Positions 9,701 to 17,704 of a DNA stretch of 64,000 nucleotides are shown piece after piece. The DNA comes from Williamsia sp. GTDB lineage: Bacteria; Actinomycetota; Actinomycetes; Mycobacteriales; Mycobacteriaceae. Under the pieces are notes generated by a model. The model was not told where the DNA came from and searched no databases. It saw only the letters and a program-made list of their open reading frames with translations. Numbering within the stretch: position 1 is the first letter of the stretch; each line of letters begins with the position of its first letter. The stretch is taken from positions 64,862-128,861 of the forward strand of contig NZ_JAEMTF010000001.1 of NCBI RefSeq assembly GCF_016462415.1. The letters run 5' to 3'. The position numbers were made by a program, and so were the translations under genes.

Positions 9701-10055
9701 GACGCGACTCGCCCGCGCGCAACTGGTCCTGCTCGACGCGCCGGTGCAGATCCTGGCCGACCTGGTGCGGTTACGCGATGTCGGTCTCAGCCACCCGCTG
9801 GCCCTGCCCGCTGCGGCCGGCGCCGAGTACGCCGTGCGGCGTCACGGCGGGGACCCGGTGCCGGAGGCGTTGGACGCCGCCCGGTCCGCGTTCGAGGCCA
9901 CGTTCGGCGAACACGCCGACCGTTACCTGAACCTGGTCTTCCCGTCCGGGTTCGCGGGTATCGCGACCGATCCGGGCGCGGTCGAGGAGTTCGTCGCGTC
10001 TGCGGAGTCGATCTGGCACCCGATGTTCGACGCCGAGCAGGTGGTGGTCCGATGA
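6750..10055 (+). CDS. recC: Exodeoxyribonuclease V subunit gamma (RecC)
   Basis: A 1101-residue RecC, close to the 1122 residues of the E. coli protein. RecC is the non-catalytic scaffold of RecBCD: it splits the DNA strands and scans for Chi. It lacks helicase motifs of its own and keeps family landmarks such as 'VPAKGVERWLGQRLS' near the N-terminus, 'HSCHGPGRQVEVIRDVL' (about 350) and 'PMRAVPHRVVVLIGLDDDVYPR' near 650. The GTG at 6750 follows a strong GAGGGGAGGAG ribosome site. Its stop overlaps the recB start by four bases. The order recC-recB-recD is the mycobacterial one. Confidence 0.95.
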   Translation: MLILHRAERTDILADALADILRDPLADALTPEIVAVPAKGVERWLGQRLSARLGTSDVGADGIAANIDFRSPTDLVDRVLGSIRGYHWADDPWSPARMRWTLLEVLDSCVHDPGCAVLARHLGVRPDGTVEAHRAGRRWSTAVGLARTFRSYAAQRPQMLSDWADGHDTDGIGGELPTDQRWQAQVWRRLRERIGTPGPAERLESLCARMTSEPTALDLPRRLSLFGPTRLTTEQLAVLSAVGADRDVHVFLPHPSDRLWQITAAAGEPVRRRDLARGGVSNPLLASLSREIRETQLRLARHVTRDIHHAGTLTEPTTLLARLQQTIRADVAATDVTPGPMDDSVGVHSCHGPGRQVEVIRDVLARMFTDDPTLMPRDVIVMCPDIEAFAPLIRAAFDSRRPDGQGPDVDGHPAHRLRVRLADRSMSATNTVLESVVVVVDLAGARVTASDIADLAGRTPVRTRFGFTDDDLELIGRWMAEAGVRWGLGAAQRTAFGLKGFEQNTMETGLDRMVLGVVAHEAGLQWVHRALPLDGIDSADIDLVGRFAEFVDRLDACVGALTGVRSAQDWTEAMVRVIDDLLDVAPADAWQRAQAVDEITRATEHCGDVVLRRADVVALLDDVVAARPTRANFRTGELTVCSMVPMRAVPHRVVVLIGLDDDVYPRVSREDGDDVLDRTPCVGERDPRSEDRQLLLDTMMSAQEKLVIAYTGADPVTGLRRPPSVPVSELVDAITALVSPLHADRVVRRHPLHAFDPANFDAASPFGFDRAALAGARALIAPPTHAIEFDRTPLPPVTSTSGTAPAVDVADLIAFFEHPVRGFCRQRLGFAVPDTAEVLDDELDPGLDPLDRWGIGDRLLRHRLQGDTIDALRGAELRRGTLPPFELGRRALEPVLDDVERLWDAAAAIVATERTSVDIDVDLGEGRRLTGTVDGVHGDVVFRAHYSKLAPKHRLSTWIALLAAAATRADGTMTGLTIGRFGKGTRLARAQLVLLDAPVQILADLVRLRDVGLSHPLALPAAAGAEYAVRRHGGDPVPEALDAARSAFEATFGEHADRYLNLVFPSGFAGIATDPGAVEEFVASAESIWHPMFDAEQVVVR

Positions 10056-13000
10056 CGCCGGCCCGATCGCACGTCGCGCGCACCACGTTCGACCTCCTCG
10101 CGCCGATGCCCACCGGCACGACGGTGCTCGAGGCCAGCGCGGGGACCGGCAAGACCCACGCCATCGTCGGACTGGCGGCCCGCCACATCGCCGAGGGCGT
10201 CGACGTCGGCGCACTGCTGCTGGTGACCTTCAGCCGGATGGCCACCGCCGAGTTGCGGGAGCGCACGCGCGAGCGGTTGACGACGCTGGCCGCAGGTCTG
10301 GCCGATCCGGCCGGCGCACGGTCGGACTCGTTGGTCACCGCGCTCGCCGATGCCCCCGCCGACGAGGTGGCACTGCGTCGCGAACGGATCAGCGCCGCGC
10401 TGTCGGACTTCGACGCGGCGACGGTCAGCACCACCCACACGTTCTGCTCCCGGATGCTCGACGCACTCGGCATCGCCGGGGAGAGCGAACACGGCCTCAC
10501 CCTGGTCGAAGAGGTGGACGACCTGGTCACCGAGGTCGCCGGAGACGTGTTCCTCAAGTGGTACAGCGGCCTCGACGACCCGCCGTTCGACTTCCGCGAC
10601 GCGGTCGCCATCGCCCGCGACGGCGTCCGACAGTCCCACGCCACCCTCGTGCCGAGGGACGCCCCGGAGGGCACCCCGGCCCGCGCCCGGACCGATTTCG
10701 TGACCGCGGTGCGCCGAGAGGTGCTGCGCCGCAAACGGATGATGCGGATCCGCGACTACGACGAGCTGCAGTCGCTGCTCCGTGACGTGATCACCGACCC
10801 GGTGCACGGTGAGGCGGCCTGCGCGCGGATCCGTGACTTCTTCTCCGTGGTCCTGGTCGATGAGTTCCAGGACACCGACCCGATCCAGTGGGAGATCCTG
10901 CGCCGATGCTTCCACGGCCATTCCGACCTGATCCTGGTCGGTGATCCGAAGCAGTCGATCTATGCGTTCCGCGGCGCGGAGGTCCTGAGCTATCTCGACG
11001 CCGCGACGAGTGCTGACAACCACCAGGCACTCGGCACCAACTGGCGCAGCGACGCCGGACTGGTGACCGCGCTGCACCACCTCTACGGGGGCGCGGCACT
11101 GGGACATCCCGACATCGTCGTCCGGCCGGTCGATGCGACCCACACCGCGTCGCGGCTGTCCGGCCGACCTCCGCTGCGGCTGCGCCACCTCGGTCGCATC
11201 GGGCTCGGGCCGTTAGGGGACAACGGGTTCCCGCCGCTGTCCGCCGTACGATCGGCGGTCGTCGACGACGTCGCCCGAGACGTCGCGGAACTGCTCGCCG
11301 ACGCGCCCGAACTGACCGACCCGGACGGGACCACCCGGCCGGTCCGCCCGTCCGACGTGGTGATCCTGTTGCGGACGCGCTCGACCATCGGGCCGGTGCA
11401 GCGGGCGTTGCGAGAAGCCGGGGTGGCCTCGGTGGTCGGCGCCGGATCGAGTGTCTTCGCGACCGCGAGCGCCCGCGACTGGTTCCACGTCCTGCGGGCA
11501 CTCGAGCAGCCCAACCGATCCGATCGTGTGACACTCGCCGCGCTGACGCCGCTCATCGGCCGGACGGCAGGCGAGATCGACGCCGCCGGTGGCGACGCGC
11601 TCGCCGACGCCGGGGATCTGCTGATCGAGTTGTCGCAGACGTTGGCGCAGTCGGGATTCGCCGCGATGTACGAGCGACTCGCGATCCGGACCGGGATGGA
11701 GTCGCGCATCCTCTCCGGTGTCGACGGTGAGCGCGTGATGACCGACATCGCCCACCTCGCGTCGCTGTGCAATCGATACGTCGTCACCGAGTCACGGGGG
11801 ATCGCGGGACTGTTGCGATGGTTCGTCGACCGCCTCGAGGACCCCCGCGTCGGCGATCAGGCCGAGCAGAGTCGACGTCTGGACCGCGATGCGCAGGCGG
11901 TGTCGATCATGACCGTGCACGGCAGCAAGGGCCTCGAGTTCCCGATCGTCTACGTGCCGTTCGGGTGGGACGCCGCCCGCAATCCCTACCCGCCGACGCT
12001 CGATCTGCACGACGAATCCGGCGACCGCATCCTCGACGTGGGCGGGTCCCGGTCGGCGGAGTTCGCCCGCAATCGGCGAACGGCCGAGGCCGAGGACGCA
12101 GGCGAGGAACTGCGACTGTTCTACGTGGCCGTGACCCGGGCCCGGTGTCAGGTCGTCCTGTGGTGGGCCGCCGGTTCGTCCGCGCGGTCGGCGCCCCTGC
12201 ACCGACTCCTGTTCGCCCGGAGCACCACCAGCGCCGACACGAACGCGCCCGATCCCGGCCCGACTGCGCGTGTGCCCGCGGACGCCTCGATCGCATCCGA
12301 GCTCGCCGCGTGGGCGGGCCCGGCCGGCGGAGTCATCTCCGTCGAACCCGCGGTCGGCGGACCGGCGGCATCGTCGCCGGTGACCCCGGACACCGGTGGC
12401 GCGCCGATCACGTTGCGCGCAGCGGACTTCGACCGGGTCATCGACCACGGCTGGCGCCGGACATCGTATTCGGCCCTGGTCGCCGATCACCACGTCGCGG
12501 TCGGTGCCGCTGTCGACGTCGACGCCGCCGCGGCGCTGACCGACGAGCCCGACGACGCGGTGGTGACCGATACGTCCGCGGCCGGGGGCGCGCCGTCGCT
12601 GATGAACGGGCTCCCGGCCGGTGCGACGTTCGGTTTGCTCGTCCACTCGGTGCTCGAGAACGTCGACACCGACGCCGCCGACCTGCCGGCCGAGGTCCGC
12701 GATCGGTGTGCCCGCGCCGCACTCGCATCGGGCCTGCAGGTCGACGTCGACGTCCTCGCCCGCGCGATGAACGCGGTCCTGCAGACCCCGCTCGGACGCG
12801 CCTCCGGGATACCCGACCTCGCCGGGGTCGCGATGGCCGACCGACTGGCCGAGATGGACTTCGAGTTCCCGCTCGCGTCGGCGACCCGCGGTTCGACCCT
12901 GGCCGCGATCGCCGACCTGATGGACGACCACCTGCCGGCCGACGACCCGTTACGCGAGTACCCGGCTCGTCTGCGTCTCATCCCGGGGGCAGCGCTCGAC

Positions 13001-13387
13001 GGGTTCCTCACGGGCAGCATCGACGGCGTCCTGCGAACCGCCGACGAGCGGTTCGTGATCGTCGACTACAAGACCAACCGACTCGGGTTCGGGGATCTGA
13101 CCGTCGAGGACTACGACGAGGCAGCCATGGCCGCGGAGATGATGCGGTCGCATTACCCGTTGCAGGCGATGCTGTATTCGGTTGCCCTGCATCGCTACCT
13201 GCGGTGGCGACTGCCCGGGTACCGACCCGACCGTCACCTCGGGCGCGTGCTCTACCTGTTCGTCCGCGCCATGGTCGGTCCCGACACCCCGCCCGATCGT
13301 GGGGTGTTCGGCTGGGATGTGCCGCCGGCGCTCGTGGTGGCGTTGTCGGAACTGCTGGGCGGGCAGACGACGGGAAGCCGACCATGA
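10052..13387 (+). CDS. recB: Exodeoxyribonuclease V subunit beta (RecB helicase-nuclease)
   Basis: A 1111-residue SF1A helicase fused to the RecB nuclease. Motifs in order: Walker A 'ASAGTGKT' (28-35), Walker B 'VVLVDEFQDTDPIQWE', motif III 'LVGDPKQSIYAFRGAE', motif IV 'GTNWRS', motif V 'TVHGSKGLEFPIVYVP' and motif VI 'LRLFYVAVTRA'. The C-terminal nuclease domain has 'GLLVHSVLE', 'GSIDGVL', 'VIVDYKTNRLG' and the Q-x3-Y helix 'PLQAMLYSVALHRYL', so the metal ligands look intact. It starts with an ATGA overlap with recC and ends in the same way with recD. The subunit processes double-strand breaks and degrades linear foreign DNA. Confidence 0.95.
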   Translation: MTPARSHVARTTFDLLAPMPTGTTVLEASAGTGKTHAIVGLAARHIAEGVDVGALLLVTFSRMATAELRERTRERLTTLAAGLADPAGARSDSLVTALADAPADEVALRRERISAALSDFDAATVSTTHTFCSRMLDALGIAGESEHGLTLVEEVDDLVTEVAGDVFLKWYSGLDDPPFDFRDAVAIARDGVRQSHATLVPRDAPEGTPARARTDFVTAVRREVLRRKRMMRIRDYDELQSLLRDVITDPVHGEAACARIRDFFSVVLVDEFQDTDPIQWEILRRCFHGHSDLILVGDPKQSIYAFRGAEVLSYLDAATSADNHQALGTNWRSDAGLVTALHHLYGGAALGHPDIVVRPVDATHTASRLSGRPPLRLRHLGRIGLGPLGDNGFPPLSAVRSAVVDDVARDVAELLADAPELTDPDGTTRPVRPSDVVILLRTRSTIGPVQRALREAGVASVVGAGSSVFATASARDWFHVLRALEQPNRSDRVTLAALTPLIGRTAGEIDAAGGDALADAGDLLIELSQTLAQSGFAAMYERLAIRTGMESRILSGVDGERVMTDIAHLASLCNRYVVTESRGIAGLLRWFVDRLEDPRVGDQAEQSRRLDRDAQAVSIMTVHGSKGLEFPIVYVPFGWDAARNPYPPTLDLHDESGDRILDVGGSRSAEFARNRRTAEAEDAGEELRLFYVAVTRARCQVVLWWAAGSSARSAPLHRLLFARSTTSADTNAPDPGPTARVPADASIASELAAWAGPAGGVISVEPAVGGPAASSPVTPDTGGAPITLRAADFDRVIDHGWRRTSYSALVADHHVAVGAAVDVDAAAALTDEPDDAVVTDTSAAGGAPSLMNGLPAGATFGLLVHSVLENVDTDAADLPAEVRDRCARAALASGLQVDVDVLARAMNAVLQTPLGRASGIPDLAGVAMADRLAEMDFEFPLASATRGSTLAAIADLMDDHLPADDPLREYPARLRLIPGAALDGFLTGSIDGVLRTADERFVIVDYKTNRLGFGDLTVEDYDEAAMAAEMMRSHYPLQAMLYSVALHRYLRWRLPGYRPDRHLGRVLYLFVRAMVGPDTPPDRGVFGWDVPPALVVALSELLGGQTTGSRP

Positions 13388-15264
13388 ACGCCGGGCACCG
13401 GCTCGCGTTGCGCGCCGAGGGGGTGCTGGCCGACTTCAACCGTGCGGGGGTTCTCGGACCGGCCGACGTCCACGTCGCCCGCCGGCTGGTGACGATCCGC
13501 CGGGCCGAGGTCGACCCCGACGTCGTGCTCGCCGTGGCCCTCACCGTCCGGGCCGTCCGCGCCGGGTCGGTCTGTATCGACCTGGCGAGGCTGCGCGACA
13601 TCCCGCCCGACTCCGACACCGGTACCGACCCCGCCGAGCTGGCGTGGCCGGACCCGCTCACCCTGCCCGACAAGGTCCGGGCCAGTGCCCTGGCGACAAC
13701 GTCGGCGGAGTCGCCGTTACAGCCCCTGCGGGTGGTGACGACCGATGACGGGGCGTCGCTGCTCTATCTGGACCGCTACTTCCGCGAGGAACAACGCGTT
13801 CGGGCGATCCTCACCGAACGCGCGGCCTCCGAACCCGCGGCCGAGATCGCCCGCGTGGCCGCCGAGCTCGGTGCGCTGTTCCCGTCGGACCCGGACTCAC
13901 CCGGGCCCGACCGGCAACGCATGGCGGCGGCGGTCGCGGCGACCCGGTGGACCACCGTGCTGGCCGGCGGACCGGGAACCGGGAAGACCCACACCGCCGC
14001 CCGGATCATCGCCCTGCTGTACGCGCTGCACGGATCCGGGCTCCGGGTCGGTCTGTGCGCGCCCACCGGACGCGCCGCGGCGTCGCTCCAGGACGCCGTG
14101 ACCGCCCAGTCCGCGCAGATTGCGCTGCCCGAGGTGGAGGCCGTGACCATCCACCGCCTGCTCGGCCCACTTCCCGGTGGCGGCAACCGATTCCGGCACC
14201 ACGCATCGAACCGCCTACCGCACGACGTGATCATCGTCGACGAGGCGTCGATGGTGTCGCTGACGCTGATGTACCACCTGCTCGAGGCGCTGCGCCCGAC
14301 CACGCGGTTGGTCATGATCGGCGACCCGGATCAGCTGGCGTCGGTCGACGCCGGCGCCGTGTTGGCCGACCTCGTGCACCGGTCGCACACCACCGAACTC
14401 GCCGGCCCGCTCGCCGATCTCATCACCACCGACTCGACGCCGAACGCCCCGGATGGGGATGCAGATCTCGATGCGACAGTGGCCGCAGCGGAGCGGTCGG
14501 AGATGGCCGACGGTGTCGTCCGACTCCGCCGCCGACGTCGGTTCGGCATCCGGATCGGCCGGCTCGCCGATGCAGTTCGGGCCGGCGACGCCGACGAGGC
14601 GCTGTCGATACTCGACGCCGGCGAATCCGACTTGACCCTCGAACCGGCCGAGGAGGCACACATCGCCCGCGGCGAGGTCGCAGCGTGGGTGCAGAGCATG
14701 GTGTCGGCGGCCGAACGCGGCGATGCCGGGGCCGCCCTGGCCGCGCTCGGCGAGCACCGTGTCCTGTGTGCTCATCGCGAGGGGCCGGCGGGTGTACGTC
14801 AATGGGCACAGCGGGTGACCGCATGGGGGACCGTCGGTGCCGCGACGTTCGTCGATCTCGACCGTCCCTGGTATCCGGGGCGCCCGCTGCTGCTCACCGA
14901 GACCGACCACCGTGCGCGACTGTTCAACGGCGACACCGGGATCGTCGTCGCCGACGACGATCGCCTGATGGCGGCGTTCGGCCGTGGCAGCGATCAACGC
15001 CTGGTGCACCCGGGTCGCCTGCGCGGCGTGTCCTCGGCGCACGCGATGACGATCCACCGCAGTCAGGGCAGCCAGTACCGCGCCGTGGCCGTGGTGATCC
15101 CACCCGCGGACTCGGCGTTGCTGAGTCGTGAACTGCTCTACACCGCGATCACCCGGGCCACCGACTCCGTGCGTCTGATCGGAACCGCGGAAGGTCTGCG
15201 CGCCGGTATCGAACGAAAGGTCCTCCGCGCGAGCGGTTTGCGATCATCGATCATCGACGTGTGA
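13384..15264 (+). CDS. recD: Exodeoxyribonuclease V subunit alpha (RecD helicase)
   Basis: A 626-residue SF1B (5'-3') helicase. Motifs: Walker A 'AGGPGTGKTHTA' at about 194-204, 'VIIVDEASMVS', 'MIGDPDQLASVDAGAVLADL', 'MTIHRSQGSQYRAVAVV' and 'LLYTAITRA'. Length is near that of E. coli RecD (608). The ATG at 13384 overlaps the recB stop (ATGA). With RecB and RecC it completes the RecBCD complex. The stop codon lies inside the 5' arm of a hairpin shared with the convergent deacetylase gene. Confidence 0.95.
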   Translation: MNAGHRLALRAEGVLADFNRAGVLGPADVHVARRLVTIRRAEVDPDVVLAVALTVRAVRAGSVCIDLARLRDIPPDSDTGTDPAELAWPDPLTLPDKVRASALATTSAESPLQPLRVVTTDDGASLLYLDRYFREEQRVRAILTERAASEPAAEIARVAAELGALFPSDPDSPGPDRQRMAAAVAATRWTTVLAGGPGTGKTHTAARIIALLYALHGSGLRVGLCAPTGRAAASLQDAVTAQSAQIALPEVEAVTIHRLLGPLPGGGNRFRHHASNRLPHDVIIVDEASMVSLTLMYHLLEALRPTTRLVMIGDPDQLASVDAGAVLADLVHRSHTTELAGPLADLITTDSTPNAPDGDADLDATVAAAERSEMADGVVRLRRRRRFGIRIGRLADAVRAGDADEALSILDAGESDLTLEPAEEAHIARGEVAAWVQSMVSAAERGDAGAALAALGEHRVLCAHREGPAGVRQWAQRVTAWGTVGAATFVDLDRPWYPGRPLLLTETDHRARLFNGDTGIVVADDDRLMAAFGRGSDQRLVHPGRLRGVSSAHAMTIHRSQGSQYRAVAVVIPPADSALLSRELLYTAITRATDSVRLIGTAEGLRAGIERKVLRASGLRSSIIDV

Positions 15265-15280
15265 GCGCTGGGCTCACACG
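15258..15280. terminator. Bidirectional hairpin between recD and PIG-L gene
   Basis: Perfect 9-bp arms CGTGTGAGC (15258-15266) and GCTCACACG (15272-15280) with a GCTGG loop. The recD TGA (15262-15264) lies in one arm and the stop of the minus-strand deacetylase (15274-15276) in the other, so the hairpin serves both convergent genes. No T-tract follows. Confidence 0.6.
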
Positions 15281-16032
15281 AGGTCGGCGCCGCCCACGAC
15301 GAGATCACGCCGGAGATACCACTCGGTGCCCAGCAGTGCGTTGCGCCGCGCGACATCGAGTTCGGCGAGCTCGACCAGGGCCGGGCTGCGATCCATCTCC
15401 GACCGGTGTGCGCCGATGGCCGACCACTTCTGTTCCACCCACGCCGACACGTCGAGTTCGAGGTCGATGGCGGCATCCGGCGTGCCCGGGGGCACCGCGC
15501 CCTCCGGCGGCGGTCCGGTGGTGACCTGGTGTCGGATCCGGTGCATCACACGGGTCGGCACGGTCGACAGATACAGCGACCGGGTCTGCCAGGCGGGGCC
15601 CGCGTCGGGGTAGAGGGGCGCACACGCTGCGGCCTCGACCGCAGCGAGAGCGAGGCGGTGAGCCTGGATGTGGTCGGGATGACCGTAGATGCCGTAGGCG
15701 TCGTAGGTGACGACGATGTCGGGCCGCAGACGCCGGATGTGTTCGACGATCTGACGTACGGCGTCGTCGAACCGGCACTCGCACAGTGCCGCCGACTGCG
15801 GCGCGGACTCGGGGAACCCACCGTCGGCGTATCCGAGTGCGATGGGTGCGTCGACCCCCAGTATGCGCAGCGCGCTCGTGAGTTCGGTGTGTCGAGGTGT
15901 GCCCGATGCCCAGGTGCACGTGAGAACCGACGTCGTCGATCCCGCCTCGACGATCCGTGCGATGGTGCCGCCGGTCCACAGCGACTCGTCGTCGGGGTGC
16001 GCGTGGACGAACAGAACGCTCGGAGCCCCCAC
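15274..16032 (-). CDS. PIG-L family zinc deacetylase
   Basis: A 252-residue PIG-L/LmbE-type deacetylase, the family of MshB and Mca in mycothiol metabolism. The zinc-binding motif 'HAHPDDESLW' lies at about 10-19 and the second metal histidine is in 'YGIYGHPDHIQAHRL'. The GTG start at 16032 is backed by a GGGAGGGAG site. Mca and MshB are usually closer to 290-300 residues, so this is better called a generic GlcNAc-type or thiol-conjugate deacetylase than either of those. It converges on recD. The substrate is unknown. Confidence 0.85.
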   Translation of the reverse strand: MGAPSVLFVHAHPDDESLWTGGTIARIVEAGSTTSVLTCTWASGTPRHTELTSALRILGVDAPIALGYADGGFPESAPQSAALCECRFDDAVRQIVEHIRRLRPDIVVTYDAYGIYGHPDHIQAHRLALAAVEAAACAPLYPDAGPAWQTRSLYLSTVPTRVMHRIRHQVTTGPPPEGAVPPGTPDAAIDLELDVSAWVEQKWSAIGAHRSEMDRSPALVELAELDVARRNALLGTEWYLRRDLVVGGADLV

Positions 16033-16136
16033 GACGCTCCCTCCCCGGTTGTCATCTCGTTCGTCGCGACACCGAGACGTTCGATGGTGGCGTGATCACC
16101 TCAGACTAGTGCCCTGTCGTCGGCGCCCCGGCAGGG

Positions 16137-17558
16137 TCAGTGCTTGAAGTGGTTGCGGTGGGGCAGCTCGCCGGAGGTGTGCACCCGGCGCAGTCCGTCG
16201 ATGGCGGTGGTGATGTTCTCGCACAGGACACGTGCCATGTCGGCGGAGAAGCCTTCGCGCACGACGATGCGCAGCACCGCGACGTCGGTGGCGTCGGCGG
16301 GCATCGTGTACGCCGGGACCTGCCATCCGAACGCGGCCAGGGCGCGGGAGAGGTCGAACACCGAGAAACCCGGGTCGCCTGCGGTGGCGAACGTCACCAC
16401 CGGGATCGCCGAGCCGTCGGAGATGATCTCGAACTCCGACATCTCGCCGAGCTGCTGCGCGAGCCACTGCGCGGTCTCCGACAGACAGATCATGATCGAC
16501 CGATACCCCTCGAATCCGAGTCGCAGGAAGTTGTAGTACTGACCGATCACCTGATTGCCGGGACGCGAGAAGTTGAGCGTGAAGGTCGGCATGTCGCCGC
16601 CCAGGTAGTTGACGTGGAACACCAGGTCCTCGGGGAGGAACTCCTTGTCGCGCCACACCGCGAACCCGATGCCGGGGTAGGTGAGTCCGTATTTGTGACC
16701 GCTGGCGTTGATCGACACGACCCGCGGCAGGCGGAAATCCCACTCCAGGTCGGGATCGGTGAACGGGACGACGAACCCGCCGCTGGCCGCGTCGACATGG
16801 ACCGGCACGTCGACACCGCCGCCTGCTGCGACCTCGTCGAGCGCGGCCACGATCTCGGCGACGGGCTCGAGCTCACCGGTGAAGGTGGTCCCCAGGATGG
16901 CCACCACACCGATGGTGTTCTCGTCGACGGCCGCGGTGACCTGCTCGGGGGTGATGACGTAGCGACCCGGTTCGACCGGGAGATAGACGGCGTCGACGTC
17001 GAAGTAACGACAGAACTTCTCCCACACCACCTGCACGTTCGACCCGAGCACCAGGTTCGGTCGGTGCGTGTCCACGCCGGCGTCGCGACGCCGCTGACGC
17101 CACCGCCACTTCATGGCCAGCCCGGCCAGCATCACCGCCTCGCTGGAGCCGATCGTGCTGACGCCGATCGCACTGGACGGGTCGGTCGGGTCGAGGTCGG
17201 GCGCGTGGAAGAGGTCCGCGACCATGGACACACAGCGCGATTCGATCGCCGACGTCGCCGGGTACTCGTCCTTGTCGATCATGTTCTTGTCGAATGTCTC
17301 GGCCATCAGCTTCTCGGCCTGGGGGTCCATCCACGTGGTGACGAACGTGGCCAGGTTCAGGCGCGAGGCCCCGTCGAACATCATCTCGTCGTGGATGAAC
17401 CGGTAGGCGGCGTCGGGATCCATCGACTCCGCGGGCATCCGCAACGCGGGGATCTTCTGCGTCGACAGTCGACCGGTGTAGGCGGGGGAGAGGTGCGTGT
17501 CGGTCGGCACGCTCCTGGGGCCGGACGCGGCGTCGTGGGACTCGGGCGATGGGGACAC
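16137..17558 (-). CDS. gadB: Glutamate decarboxylase (PLP)
   Basis: A 473-residue group II PLP decarboxylase converting glutamate to GABA and CO2, normally consuming protons in acid stress. Family features: 'DEYPATSAIESRCVSM', 'STIGSSEAVMLAGLA', and the PLP lysine in 'SINASGHKYGLTYPGIGF' at about residue 289. The C-terminal end is 'ELPHRNHFKH', and the last residues keep the His-Lys-His type tail seen in GadB. The GTG at 17558 is chosen because GAGGAG precedes it at good spacing; an upstream in-frame start would add an arginine-rich unmatched segment. No gadC antiporter is next to it. Confidence 0.92.
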   Translation of the reverse strand: MSPSPESHDAASGPRSVPTDTHLSPAYTGRLSTQKIPALRMPAESMDPDAAYRFIHDEMMFDGASRLNLATFVTTWMDPQAEKLMAETFDKNMIDKDEYPATSAIESRCVSMVADLFHAPDLDPTDPSSAIGVSTIGSSEAVMLAGLAMKWRWRQRRRDAGVDTHRPNLVLGSNVQVVWEKFCRYFDVDAVYLPVEPGRYVITPEQVTAAVDENTIGVVAILGTTFTGELEPVAEIVAALDEVAAGGGVDVPVHVDAASGGFVVPFTDPDLEWDFRLPRVVSINASGHKYGLTYPGIGFAVWRDKEFLPEDLVFHVNYLGGDMPTFTLNFSRPGNQVIGQYYNFLRLGFEGYRSIMICLSETAQWLAQQLGEMSEFEIISDGSAIPVVTFATAGDPGFSVFDLSRALAAFGWQVPAYTMPADATDVAVLRIVVREGFSADMARVLCENITTAIDGLRRVHTSGELPHRNHFKH

Positions 17559-17704
17559 GGAGACTCCTCGGAAAGTGTGGCGAGCGCAGGCGCGGTGGGG
17601 AGGGACCCTTCCGGGATACACCAGCGCGGGCGGCGGGGTGGGCCGATCGTGGTCTCGGTAAGATCGTGTGCCGACTCGATCACGACACAGGAGAAGAGAT
17701 CACA

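Noticed and set aside
9620..10051. Upstream extension of recB within recC
   Set aside because: The additional residues are Arg/Gly/Pro-rich, and the ATGA overlap at 10052 with the start of helicase homology gives the normal RecB length.
17559..17704. CIRCE or HspR-type heat-shock operator before htpG
   Set aside because: No matching palindrome was found; only a short 5-bp repeat is present.
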